DNA of 64,000 nt from NCBI GenBank assembly GCA_035048485.1, contig CM068590.1, positions 16,277,798 to 16,341,797 of the forward strand. Direction: 5' to 3'. Of this stretch, positions 49,441-60,873 are shown one piece after another (the first letter of the stretch is position 1; every line of letters begins with the position of its first letter). The notes beneath the pieces were generated by a model. It did no database searches. It was given only the letters and a program-made list of their open reading frames with translations, and had not been told where the DNA came from. A program made the translations under genes and the position numbers. This DNA comes from Pteria penguin. Taxonomy: Eukaryota; Mollusca; Bivalvia; Pterioida; Pteriidae.

Positions 49441-49774
49441 TTCTTTTTGTGGTCGTCATGAGTTTCTGGTAGTTCCAAACTACATAATAGCATTGTCATA
49501 CACTTCTGATGGCCTTTCATGTATTCTTTCATTTTGAATCATCGAAAAGCATTGTTTTCAGCTACAAATTATTTAATTATTTAGATGAATCTTGTAAAGA
49601 CTTTTGTCTTGTTGCCATTAAACCATGTTAATTTGTTATGGAATGTTATTTCTTCATACAATGAATTTGAATGCATATATCATAATCTGTCAGATATCCG
49701 GAAGTTTAATTAAAACAGATCAATAAAAAAATCTCGCACACACAAAGGTGTTATTTTAATGAAATATAAGGCTA

Positions 49775-50005
49775 TGAAAGAGAAGAAAGATGACATCTGA
49801 CACAATTAAATAAGTTGCTACTGACATGGAAATAATAAAAGAATGAGCATACAAAAAGACATTACAGAAACATTCGTTTATATTGCAGTTGTGGTACCAT
49901 TTTGGGACACTCAATTGATGTTACAGGTGTCGCTTAATTGGTGTGGTTAACCAGTTTACGAGTTCACCCTCCCACTATCCATAAAAGCAGTACTATCAAA
50001 GAGCA
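49775..50005 (+). repeat. Dispersed ~220-bp repeat, copy 3 of 3
   Basis: agatgacatctgacacaat, ggttaaccagtttacgagtt and caccctcccactatcc correspond to 11395-11605 and 30168-30390. Confidence 0.55.
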
Positions 50006-50280
50006 AACATTTAAACATTTATAAATATTCCTCCATATAGAGAACAAGGATCAATTGGCTGTTCAAGTTGAGAGGTCATAAAAATAGGACCTAAATATCA
50101 TTATGAAATAAAGGTATAAAAATATTTCGTGACATCAACTTGAAGAAACCATGCTTTGCCTATTTGAAAGCTGTCTCTGCTCTGTTGGAGTCCTGACTAA
50201 CAGGCAGAGAGGACGAGGATCAGGACTTTATCCCCTCTGAAATATTCTAGATAAAGGCTGTCATAGCGTCCCTTCGCCCC

Positions 50281-50283
<3 letters not shown>

Positions 50284-50327
<44 letters not shown>
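50284..50327. repeat. (TA)n microsatellite
   Basis: About 21 AT units near the centre of the giant element. Confidence 0.97.
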
Positions 50328-50333
<6 letters not shown>

Positions 50334-50829
50334 CCATTGATCTCAAGCACCAGCCAGATGAAAGGAGAATAATTGAAGCATTGGGGAAAATAAAATGCAC
50401 CTATACTTCAAACATTGGATAGGTAAAGCATTTCTATTTCAAACACCGAGCATATACCTGAAATATACATCGAACATCGGGCTAAAATCACCTTTGCTTC
50501 AAACAACTGGCATGAATCGGCTTTATTTCAAACAAGTAAGGTAATTGGTTCGGGCATCTTTGCCGTTAATATATCAATACCGGACTGGTAAATGGCAAAC
50601 CTTGGACAAGTTAAACAAGTATAAAAGAACCAGCAGGCAAATGAATGAAGTATATCTGAAGTTTGCATGCATTCATTCCTAACCCCCACCCCTTTAAGAG
50701 TGTTGGAGTATCAAGAAGAACTTGCGATTATGACGCATTTTGAGCTTAGATGACAATGTGAAGACTGGAATATTCGTGGAGTAGAAAAATCAGGAGAAGT
50801 CGAGTTAATTATCAGGTTATAAGTCTGTC

Positions 50830-50833
<4 letters not shown>

Positions 50834-50877
<44 letters not shown>
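50834..50877. repeat. (CT)n microsatellite
   Basis: About 22 CT units, immediately before the GTCGTGCGCACGAC cluster. Confidence 0.97.
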
Positions 50878-50881
<4 letters not shown>

Positions 50882-50895
50882 TATGCACTGCATTA

Positions 50896-51045
50896 TAAGT
50901 CGTGCGCACCAGCCAGTTTTTATGTCTTGCGAACGATATAATTATCCCGTGCGCACGACTTCTTGTGTCGTGCGAACGACATAACTATCTCGTGTTCAAT
51001 ACTTAGTAGGTCGTGCGCACGACTTAGTAAGTCGTACGTACGCGG
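50896..51045. repeat. Cluster of GTCGTGCGCACGAC palindromes
   Basis: Six variants of the 14-bp palindrome GTCGTGCGCACGAC, some as GTCGTGCGAACGAC or GTCGTACGTACG, are spaced irregularly over 150 bp. GC-rich against an AT-rich background. Confidence 0.8.
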
Positions 51046-51100
51046 TAATTATTTTTCCACATGTCCCTTCCATACTTCCGTAGAAATGTATGTTTCTATA

Positions 51101-51194
51101 GGGCTTACGTGACCGAATGGTAAACAGCATCGCGCTTAAACGCATTTAGTCTCTCACCTCTAGACGGTACAGGTTCGAGTCTCGCTGGGTTGAT
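51101..51194 (+). mobile_element. SINE-like tRNA head fragment
   Basis: gggcttacgtgaccgaatgg ... caggttcgagtctcgctggg has A- and B-box-like segments. It is followed by unrelated sequence, with a short caccCGGAAG remnant near 51250. Confidence 0.45.
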
Positions 51195-51510
51195 AATGTG
51201 TATTTATACATAAATCAAAACTGTAATTGAAATTCTCCTCCATCTGAAGCACCCGGAAGATGAATGAACTATACCTACAGCTACACCTACAGATAACCTC
51301 TTGCAACTCCTGTGTTTACGAGTTCTAAAAATGTTTTAATGGCCCAACCCCACCACACAAGTCAAGTTCTTTTCTATGGAATTTAGCCCAAATAGTCATA
51401 TCCTCTTCAATAATAAGTCTACCCATGTGTGGACCTAATCGTGTAGCGCAGATATAAGTAAAGTTCTGCTTCTATAGTATAAATATATGTATGATGCTAC
51501 TCATGTAGCA

Positions 51511-51790
51511 AAGCCAGTGTGGTCTAGTGGATGAGGTGCTCATATTGAGACCGAAAGTTCCGGGGTTCGATTCCCGCCTTGGGCACATCTGTGTTTTGTC
51601 GTTCGGATGAGACAATTAAAACCGAGGTCCAGTGTCACGGTAGGCGTGGCACGTAAAAGATCCCTCCCTGCTTCGTGTAGGTCCGTTGTATAGGCAGAAA
51701 TTTCGATGCAATGTATCAGGCAGGTGCCATCACCATATATGTGAAATAATGGTGGCGTGACGTTAAACAATAATGAATCAATCAATAATC
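51511..51790 (+). mobile_element. SINE, family A, near full length
   Basis: Head aagccagtgtggtctagtgg, box B ggggttcgattcc, core cgttcggatgagacaattaa, ggcgtggcacgtaaaagatc and caggcaggtgccatcaccat, tail gacgttaaac + AATC-like units. It abuts the start of array R1. Confidence 0.85.
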
Positions 51791-51829
51791 AACCACTTAT
51801 AGCAAAGATGTATGTAAGGTACTAGTCTT

Positions 51830-54800
51830 ATGGACAAACGTATGTATGGTACGAGTCTAATAGTACAAATATATGTATGGTGCTACTCTTATAGAAGAAA
51901 TGTACATCTATGTATGATGCTGGTTCGATAGTACAAAAATGTATGTTGACAGTCCCATGGAACAATGTGCATGGTGCTAGTCCTATAAAAGTGATATATG
52001 TATGGTGCTAGTCTTATGGTATGGGAATTTGTATGGCGTTAGTCACGAAGTGCACATGTATGTATATCGCTAGTCCAATAGTGCAGGTATGGGTATGCCA
52101 TTAGTCCTATAGATCTAGTATATATACATGTATGGTGCTAGTCCTGAAAACGAGAACAAGAGATTCGCCTGTTCGATGTCGAAAACTTCGTGTAGTCATT
52201 AATAAAGCTATTCTCGCCTCCTTGTCGTCCTTCATGTCAGTCCCGTAGTACAGATACTTGTATGGTGTTAGTCCTGTAGTACATATATAGGCATGGTGCT
52301 AGTCCTGTAGTAAAGATATATGTATGGTGCTAGTCTTATAGTACAGATATATGTATGGTGCTAGTCTTATAGTACAGATATATGTATGGTGCTAGTCTTA
52401 TAGTACAGATATATGTATGGTGCTAGTCCTGTAGTACAGATATAGGCATGGTGCCAGTCCCGTAGTACAGATATTTGTATGGTGCTAGTCTTATAGTACA
52501 GATATATGTATGGTGCTAGTCCTATACTACAGATATATGTATGGTGTCAGTCCCGTAGTACAGATATTTGTATGGTGCTAGTCCTGTAGTTCAGATATAT
52601 GTATGGTGCCAGTCCCGTAATATAGATAATTGTATGGTGCTAGTCCTGTAGTACAGACATAGGCATGGTGCTAGTCCTGTAGTAAAGATTTTTGTATGGT
52701 GCTAGTCCTGTAGTACAGATGTAGGTATGGTGCTAGTCCTGTAGTACATATATATGTATGGTGCTAGTCCTATAAAAGTAATCCATGAATGGTATTAGTT
52801 CTGTAGGAAATATTTATGTATGTTGACAGTTCTGTAGTACATATATATGTATGGTGCTAGTCTTATAGTACAGATATATGTATAGTGCTAGTCCCGTAGT
52901 ACAGATATAGGCATAGTGCCAGTCCCGTAGTACAGCTATTTGTATGGTGCTAGTCTTATAGTACAGATATATGTATGGTGCTAGTCCTTTAGTTCAGATA
53001 TATGTATGGTGCTGGTCCTGTATTACAAATATATGTATGGTGCTAGTCCTGTATTAGAGATATATGTATGGTGCCAGTCCCGTAGTACAAATATTTGTAT
53101 GGTGCTAGTTATGTAGTACAGATAAAGGCAAGGTGCTAGTCCAGTAGTACATATATATGTATGGTGCTAGTCCTATAGTATAGATACATATATGGTGCCA
53201 GTCCTGTATAACAGATATAGCTATGGTGCTTGTCCTGTATTACAGATATATGTATGGTGCCAGTCCCATAGTACAGATATTTGTATGGTGCTAGTCCTGT
53301 AGTATACATATAGGCATGGTGCTAGTCCTTTAGTAAAGATATAGGTATGGTGCTAGTCCTGTAGTAAAGATATATATATGATGCTAGTCCTGTAGTACAG
53401 ATAGGCATAGTGCTAGTCCTATAGTACATATATATGTATGGTGCTAGTCCTATAAGAGTAATCTATGAGTGGCATTAGTCCTGTATGACATATTTATGTA
53501 TGGTGCCAGTCCTGTAGTACATATATATGTATGGTGCTAGTTATGTAGTATAGATATATGTATGGTGACACTCCCATAGTACAGAAATATGTAAGCCGGC
53601 GTGGCCTAGTGGTATCGCGTCGGACTCTTGATCGGAAGGCCGGGGTTCGATTCCCGCTCTGGTCATGCCGGTGTGATGTCTTTCGGATGAGACAGTAAAA
53701 ACCGTGCCCCGTGTCGTGGTATACATGGCACGTTAAAGATCCCTCACTGCTTCGGGTGGGTCCGTTGCAAAGGTCAAAATTCGTATGCCCCGCATCAGGC
53801 AGATGCCGTCACCAAATACGTGAAATATTCGTGGTGTGACGTAAAACAACAATCAATCAATCAATCAGAAATATGTACGGTGCTGGTCTTGTGATACAGA
53901 TATATGCATGGTGCCAGTCTTATAGTACAGATATATCCTTTAGTTCATAAATATGTATGGTGCTAGTCTTATAGTACAGATATATGTATGGTGCTAGTCC
54001 TTTAGTTCAGATATATGTATGGTGCTGGTCCTGTATTACAAATATATGTATGGTGCTAGTCCTATATTAGAGATATATGTATGGTGCCAGTCCCGTAGTA
54101 CAGATATTTGTATGGTGCTAGTCCTGTAGTACAGATAAAAGCAAGGTGCTAGTCCAGTAGTACATATATATGTATGGTGCTAGTCCTATAGTACAGATAC
54201 ATGTATTGTGCCAGTCCTGTATAACAGATATAGCTATGGTGCTAGTCCTGTATTACAGATATATGTATGGTGCTAGTCCTGTAGTATAGATATAGGCATG
54301 GTGCTAGTCCTTTAGTAAAGCTATATGTATGGTGTAGTCCTGTAGTACAGATAAAGGCATGGTGCTAGTCCTATAAAAGTAGTCTATGAATGGTATTAGT
54401 TCTGTAGGGCATATTTATGTATGATGCCAGTCCCGTAGTAAATATATATGTATGGTGCTAGCCTTATAGTACAGATACATATATGGTGCCAGTCCTGTAT
54501 AACAGATATATGTATGGTGCTTGTCATGTATTACAGATATATGTATGGTGCTATAGTCCTGTTATACAGATATTTGTATGGTGCTAGTCCTGTAGTACAG
54601 ATATAGGCATAGTGCTAGTCCTATAAATGTAAGTTTTGAATGGTATTAGTCCTGTAGGACATATTTATGTATGGTGCTAGTCCTGTAGGACATATTTATG
54701 TATGGTGATAGTCCTGTAGGACATATTTATGTATGGTGCTAGTCCTGTAGGACATATTTATGTATGGTGCTAGTCCTGTAGTACAGAAAGGCATGGAGCC

Positions 54801-55735
54801 AGTTCTGTAGTACATATATATGTATGGTGACAGTCCCATAGTACAGATATATGTACGGTGCTAGTCCTGTGATACAGATATATGCATGGTGCTAATTCCG
54901 TAGTACAGATATTTGTATGGTGCTAGTCTTATAGTACAGATATATGCATGGTGCTAGTCCTGTTATACAAATATATGTATGGTGCCAGTCCCGTAGTACA
55001 GATAGATGTATGGTGCTAGTCCTGTAGTACAGATAGATGTATATGGTGCTGGTTCCGTAGTACAGATAAATGTATGGTGCTAGTCTTGTAGTACAGATAT
55101 ATGTATGGTGCCAGTCCAGTAGTACTACAGATATATGTACAGTGCTAGTTCTGTTGTGCCAAATTGGGCATGGGGCTAGTCCTGTAGTACGGATATATGT
55201 ATGGTGCTAATCCTGCAGTACAGATATATGTATGATGGTCGCAGTTCGGGGGTTCGAGGATATATGTATGGTGCTAGTTATGTAGTATAGATATATGGAT
55301 GGTGATCACAGTACCGTAGTACGGATATATGGAAGGTGCTAGTCTTGTAGTAAAGATATAGGCATGGTGTTAGTCTTGTAGTAAAGATATATGCATGGTG
55401 CTAACCCTGTGGTACAGATATATGTATGATTGTAGTCCCGTAGTACAGATAATTGTATAGTGCTAGTCCAATAAAAGCGATCTATGAATGGCATTAGTAG
55501 CACATATAAATGCATGGTGCTAATCCTGTAGCAGAGATATATGTATGGTGCCAGTCCCATAGTACAGATATATGTACGGTGCTAATTCTGTAGTACAGAT
55601 ATAGGCAGAATGCTTAAGTCATGTAGCACATATACATGTATGGTGCTAGACCTGTAGGACAAATGGCTCTAATCCTGTAGCACAGATATATGTATGTGCT
55701 AGTTCTATATTATAAATGTATGGATGAGATAGGGT
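51830..55735 (-). repeat. 31-bp minisatellite array R1 (reverse), interrupted by a SINE
   Basis: About 120 units reading tatggtgctagtcctgtagt + acagatatatg on the plus strand, period exactly 31 (for example 52322 to 52353). It contains longer-period modules, such as units with aaaagtaatctatgaatgg near 52790, 53460, 54375 and 55475. It has no equal-size forward partner between the left inner arm and the centre, so the palindrome is asymmetric here. Confidence 0.93.
53592..53865 (+). mobile_element. Young SINE, family A, inserted in array R1
   Basis: Nearly identical to 34876-35158. Target duplication CAGAAATATG (53582-53591 and 53866-53875) is drawn from the array sequence, so insertion postdates array formation. 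Confidence 0.92.
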
Positions 55736-55739
55736 TAGC

Positions 55740-56365
55740 TTCTACCTTAGTTTAATAATTTTTTAACCCAAACATATGGAAGCTCTGTCCGTCAAGTCTT
55801 AATTTAATGATTCCACTGAAGCTGATAGAATATAACAAAGACCATCATCAGACCTGGTCACACGGACAAAATATTTATCAATGCCTCTACCAGAAGGCAA
55901 ATTGTAACGTAAAATGACATGCAGTTCTTGATACGTGGGTCTGAAGCCAATTTAAGTACACTAGACCATTTTCCAAGGAAGCTAACCAAGGAGGCAATTC
56001 AAATGGCTTACAAACATACATATGGTGCTAGTCCTACACTTCCCTTGCAGACATATGTTCCAGTGCTAATCGGACTGTAGTACTGATATTTATATGGAAG
56101 ACATATCCTGTAGCAGATACAAGTAGGCTCATCCTACCTAAATTGAACTTTGAATTTGTCAGAACCCTGACAAACTGCATCAAGGATGACTTTTAATCAA
56201 TCTAAATGTTAAAGATAATTAAACCATGCACTCTCTCTTGAATTGAAAACCTTGTATATGAAATGAAAATTCAAGGAAGATAATATTGCAAGATAATCTA
56301 ATTTCTGTGGTGGCGCTGAACCCAGATCCACTCGACATCAAGATATTAAGCACTTTGCTGATAAC
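55740..56365. other. Spacer inside the giant element with a SINE-like remnant
   Basis: Mostly unique sequence. About 56310-56370 reads like a minus-strand tRNA-type head (gtggtggcgctgaacccagatcc). No gene seen. Confidence 0.45.
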
Positions 56366-56369
56366 CACA

Positions 56370-57115
56370 AATATTGGATCCCAACAAACAAAAAGGGTTT
56401 AGAAGGAGTTGTGAAAGCATAGTATTTTGCATCATAAAATCTTAAAGCCAAAAGGTCAAAACTCTGTAAATTGTATTGGAAAGCATTTCCCTTCCATTAT
56501 GCATTAGTCTTCATTTAAAGAGTGTTCTTTCTCTGTCCCACGTTTCATCAAAATCCCCCAGAGGGTTAAAGGAGGACTTGCATAGACAAGCTTGAGATAT
56601 CTTTCAAAGAAAAGGTTGATTCCAAAGGTCATGACTTCTGTAAATTGTTATTGGACAGTGAGCATTCCCCTTCTAATATGCACATCTTCATATGGTATGT
56701 GTTCTTTAATTCTTTATTCAAAGTTTCATCAAAGTCATATCTAAAGGGTTAAGAGGAGTTATGAAGCCGAGATATTTTGCATAGAAAAATCTAAGAAACT
56801 TAAAGTCGAAAAGCCAAAACTCTTGTAATGTTTTTTCGACAGCATTCTCCTTTCAATATACACATTTAACAGGGTGTAGCGTTCTTTCTTAATTGTACAC
56901 AGAATCCCCCAAAAAGCTTTAGGAGGATGAGTTGTGAAGACAAGGTATCTTAAAAAAAATCTAAGTCCAATGGCCATATGCATGACTCTTGTAATTTATT
57001 GGTACAGCATTGCCCTTCCAATGTGCACATCTTTATATGGTGTTCTTTCATAATATGCCAAGTCTCATCTCACAGGTTTAGGAGGAGTTGCAAAGACAAG
57101 ATAGGTGAGAGTCAG
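56370..57115 (-). repeat. ~150-bp tandem units, inner right arm
   Basis: Reverse complement of 48700-49440; homology ends sharply near ggatccaatatttg (about 49440/56375). Units are diverged but recognisable (attccccttctaatatgcac, atcttcatatggt). Confidence 0.85.
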
Positions 57116-57479
57116 ACAGACAATCGTGGTATAGCATGAGCTCACATTTTATGTGGCCATCCAGAAAGAATGAGGCAAGTTTAGTAACTGTACACAACAC
57201 AAACAAATCCAATAGGAAAGTTTTTATTTTAAATTTACAGAAATTTATTTCACATAGGAACAGAGATCTTTTAGAAATTCTGCCTGGAAAGCACTTTATG
57301 TAAATCCAAAAATATTCACAACTGTCACATACGATCCAACCTGAAAAGATAAAAGACAACAGTTAATTATTACTTTCATCTTCAAGGAAACTTACAGAAA
57401 AATGCATTTTTAAAAACAGCTAGCACTTTAAGTGAAGTATTTGAGATTACCAAATGTAACTGTCCTGTCCCTTTGGTTT

Positions 57480-60105
57480 GCTTAATATATGCATGGTGAT
57501 AGCCCTGTAGGACAGAAAATTTGTAAAGTGCTGGTCCTGTAGGACAGATATATATGTATGGTGCTAGTACTGTAGGACAGATATATGTATGGTGCCAGTC
57601 CTATAGTACAAATATATGTATGGTGCTAGTCATATAGCACAGATATATGTATGGTTCTAGTCCTGTAATACAGATTTATGTATGGTTCTAGTCCTGTAGT
57701 ACAGATATATGTATGGTGCTAGTCATGTAAAACATATATATGTATGGTGCTAGTCAAGCAACACATGTATATGCTTGGTGCTAGCCATTTAAAACATGTA
57801 TGTGCATGGTGTTAGTCCTGTATTACATATATATGTATGGTTCTAGTCATGTTGTACATATATATGCATAGATCTAGTCCTGCAGTACAGCTATATGTAT
57901 GGTGCTAGTCATGTAGAACATATGTATGTATGGTGCTAGTCATGTAGTGCATGCATATGTATGGCATTACTGATGTAGTACAGATATATGTATGGTGTTT
58001 GTCTTGTAGTACAGATATATGTATGGTGTTTGTCATGTAGTACAGATATATGTATGGTGTTTGTCATGTAGTACAGATATATGTATGGTGTTTGTCATGT
58101 AGTACAGATATATGCATGGTGTGGTTATGTAGTACATTTGTGTGTACATGAATATGTATGGTGCTAGTCCTGTATTAAAGATATATGTATGGCTCTAGTC
58201 TTGTAGGACAGATATATGAATGGTGCTAGTGTATTGCACTAGTCCTGTAGTCTGTCTGTTATGTAGTATATAGATATATATTCTTGTAGAACATGTATAT
58301 GTATGGTGCTAGTCCTGTAAAACATGTATATGTATGGTGCTAGTCATCTAGTACAGATACATGTTGTATATGTATGGTGCTAGTCCTGTAAAACATGTAT
58401 ATGCATGGTGCTAGCCATTTAGAACATGTATGGGCATGATGCTAGTTCTGTAGTACAGATATATGTATAGTTCTAGTCATGTAGTACAGATATATGTATG
58501 GTTCTAGTCCTGTAGTACTACATGTAGTACAGATATATGTATGGTGTAGCTATGTAGTACTTGGATATGTATGGTGCTAATCCTGTAGTACAGATATACC
58601 GGTATGTATGGTTCTGGTCTTGTAGTACAGATATATGTATGGTTCTGGTCTTGTAGTACAGCTATATGTATGGCACTATAGTCATGTAAACGTAAACATA
58701 TATATGTATGGCGCTGGTTATGTAGTGCATGCATACGTAGGGCATTACTCATGTAGTACAGATATATGAATGATTGTAGGCATATAGTGCAAATATATGT
58801 ATGGTGTTTGTCGTGAAGTACAGATATATGTATGCATGGTGCTAGTCCTGTAGTACAGATATATTTATGGTTAAAGCCGTGTGGGAAAGTTATATGTATA
58901 ATGCTTATCCTTTAGCACACATATCTGTATTGCACTTGTCCTTAAGTGTAAAAAAATGTGGTGTTAGTCATGACGCTAGTCATGTAGTACATATATTGTA
59001 TGGCACTAGTCCTGTAGGAGATGTATAAGCATGTCACATGTACTAGTCCTGCAGGACAGATATATGCATGCTAGTAGTCATGTTGGACATTTATATGTAT
59101 GGTGCTAGTTATGCAGTGAATGTAGGTGTATGGTGTTAGTCATGTAGCACAGATGTATGTATGGTGCTAGTCATGCAACACATGTATATGTATGGCACTA
59201 GTCATGTAGAACATGTATATGTATGATGCAAGTGCTCGTGCTGTAGTACAGATAAATGTATGGAGCTAGTCATGTAGTACATATATATGTATGGTGCTAG
59301 TCAAGCAACACATCTATATGCATGGTGCTACTCGATCATTTAGAATATGTATGTGCATGGTGCTTGTCCTGTAGCACACATATATGTATGGGTCTATACT
59401 TGTCATGTAGTACAGATATATGTATGGTACTAGTCATGTAGTGCATATATATGTATGGTTCTAGTCCTGTAGTACAGCTATATGTATGGTGCTAGTCATG
59501 TAGTACTGATATATGTATGGTGCTAGTTATTTATTACATGTATATGTATGGTGCTTCTTTTTCTTCCATTAAAGTGAAACACCCCATAATTGTGGCATCA
59601 TCCCAGTCTGCTTGCTGTGTAGTAGATATGTGTATGGTGCTAGTCCTGTATATATACCGTGGGTATGTATGGTGCTAGTCATGTAGTACATAAAATAGGT
59701 AAGGTGCTAGTTCTTTAGACAGATATAATGTATTGCACTAGTCCTGAAGTACAGATTAATGTATAGTGCTGATATATGTATGGTGCTAGTCCCATAGGAC
59801 ATATATTGTATGGTGATAGTCATGTAGTACAGATATATGTATGGTGCTAGGCATGTAGTACTTAAGTAGAGATAAATGTATGGTTCTAATGTCATGTAGT
59901 ACAGATATATGTATGTTGCTATATAGTCCTGTAGTACAGATATATGTATGTTGCTTGTCACATGTATAGGACATATATTGTATGGTGCTAGTCATGTAGT
60001 ATACAGATATACCGGTATGGATGGTACTAGTGATGTAATACAGATATTTGTATTTTGCTAGCCATATAGTACAGATACATGTATATGCATGGCGCCAGTA
60101 ACACT
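57480..60105 (-). repeat. 31-bp minisatellite array R2 (reverse)
   Basis: About 85 units, the mirror of array F1. Rare non-repeat islands are shared, for example ttcttccattaaagtg + ...aattgtggcatcatcccag near 59560-59620 matches 44120-44170 in reverse. Confidence 0.93.
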
Positions 60106-60363
60106 GTATGGCAACTGCAACAGTCATGTTATGTTTGGATGATTTGCAAATGTAGTTGCAATGTGCACTGGACATGATGGGAAGGTCTGTTCTGACTGTT
60201 AAGATTTAGAGGGGGGGGGAGTAGGTTGGATAATACAAATGTGCCCCCATTTTCAAAAAATCCTGGATCTGCCACAGTACTGTATGTATTTTGTAGTCAC
60301 ATAGTACAGATATATGCATGTTGCTAGTTCTAGTAGTGTCCACCAGATATAAGTAGGGTACTT

Positions 60364-60555
60364 GGTGGCGGATCCATGTGGCCTGCCCCCTCTCCCTTTT
60401 TAGCCACAAATGTACAAGGCAGGTTGATAATAAGGTTGAAACACTCAAACAATGAATAAAACTCCAGATTTGGCACCCAAAATGGCCGAGTGTTATGGGT
60501 AATTCTTGACTTTCACACGCGGTCCAAGCTTTCGGAAATCATGGATCCGCCACTG
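60364..60555. mobile_element. CAGTGGCGGATCC MITE nested in the right arm
   Basis: Mirror copy of 43169-43360 with the same termini and near-identical interior. Confidence 0.8.
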
Positions 60556-60762
60556 GTGTTTGACAGTACAGTACTGCACTGTACAAGTTATCTTGTGACG
60601 AGTTGTCTTGGGGACAAATATTACTGATACCTTAAATAGTTGGCCATAGGGAAATAAGCTGTGATTCGTCAAAGGAATTTATAAGAAATAATAAAACATT
60701 TTACCAACTGAATCCTGAGAACGTGTTGTTTATATTATTATTCAAATTCGAAAGTAAGCTAT

Positions 60763-60772
60763 GCGCATGCGC
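60763..60772. promoter_or_regulatory. GCGCATGCGC palindrome (NRF1-type site), right arm
   Basis: A perfect NRF1 core palindrome 62 bp before the first leader ATG and ~95 bp before the INTS2 start, supplied by the mobile element arm. NRF1-like sites are common in housekeeping promoters; use here is inferred. Confidence 0.55.
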
Positions 60773-60828
60773 TCTTCATGGTGCTTAGGCTGGTGCTAAG
60801 ATGTAGCAGTACACTACTATAATACCTC

Positions 60829-60836
60829 CTTACAAT
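60829..60836. repeat. Right 8-bp target-site duplication CTTACAAT
   Basis: Identical to 42842-42849. The duplication runs into the ATG at 60835, so the element sits one base upstream of that codon's G. Confidence 0.8.
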
Positions 60837-60873
60837 GGCAGCTTCCACAGAAGTGATAATTAATTTATGTTAA
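60835..60873 (+). promoter_or_regulatory. Short uORF in the INTS2 leader
   Basis: ATG at 60835 opens a 12-codon frame (MAASTEVIINLC, stop TAA at 60871-60873) that overlaps the INTS2 start at 60867 in another frame. Its first two bases lie within the target duplication. Read-through to INTS2 would need leaky scanning. Confidence 0.5.

Larger units (their letters stand above)
42850..60828. mobile_element. Giant (~18 kb) foldback-like element with long inverted repeats and 31-bp arrays
   Basis: Both ends begin GAGGTATTATAGTAGTG reading inward and are flanked by CTTACAAT. The arms are almost identical as reverse complements for at least 42896-44200 versus 59540-60783, and recognisable homology continues through the arrays. 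An inner arm pair is at about 48380-49440 versus 56370-57450. Inside are four arrays of a 31-bp repeat, forward on the left and reverse on the right. No transposase, reverse transcriptase or other long frame is visible, so it would be non-autonomous. Long inverted repeats built of short tandem repeats are typical of Foldback-type elements (Drosophila FB arms include 31-bp repeats). The 8-bp duplication is compatible with several cut-and-paste superfamilies, and I do not assign one. Alternative: a locally generated inverted duplication, which would not explain the matched termini and target duplication. Confidence 0.75.

Noticed and set aside
42850..60828. Polinton/Maverick identity for the 18 kb element
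   Set aside because: Size and long inverted ends are similar, but the duplication is 8 bp instead of 6 and no polymerase, integrase, ATPase or capsid frame is visible.
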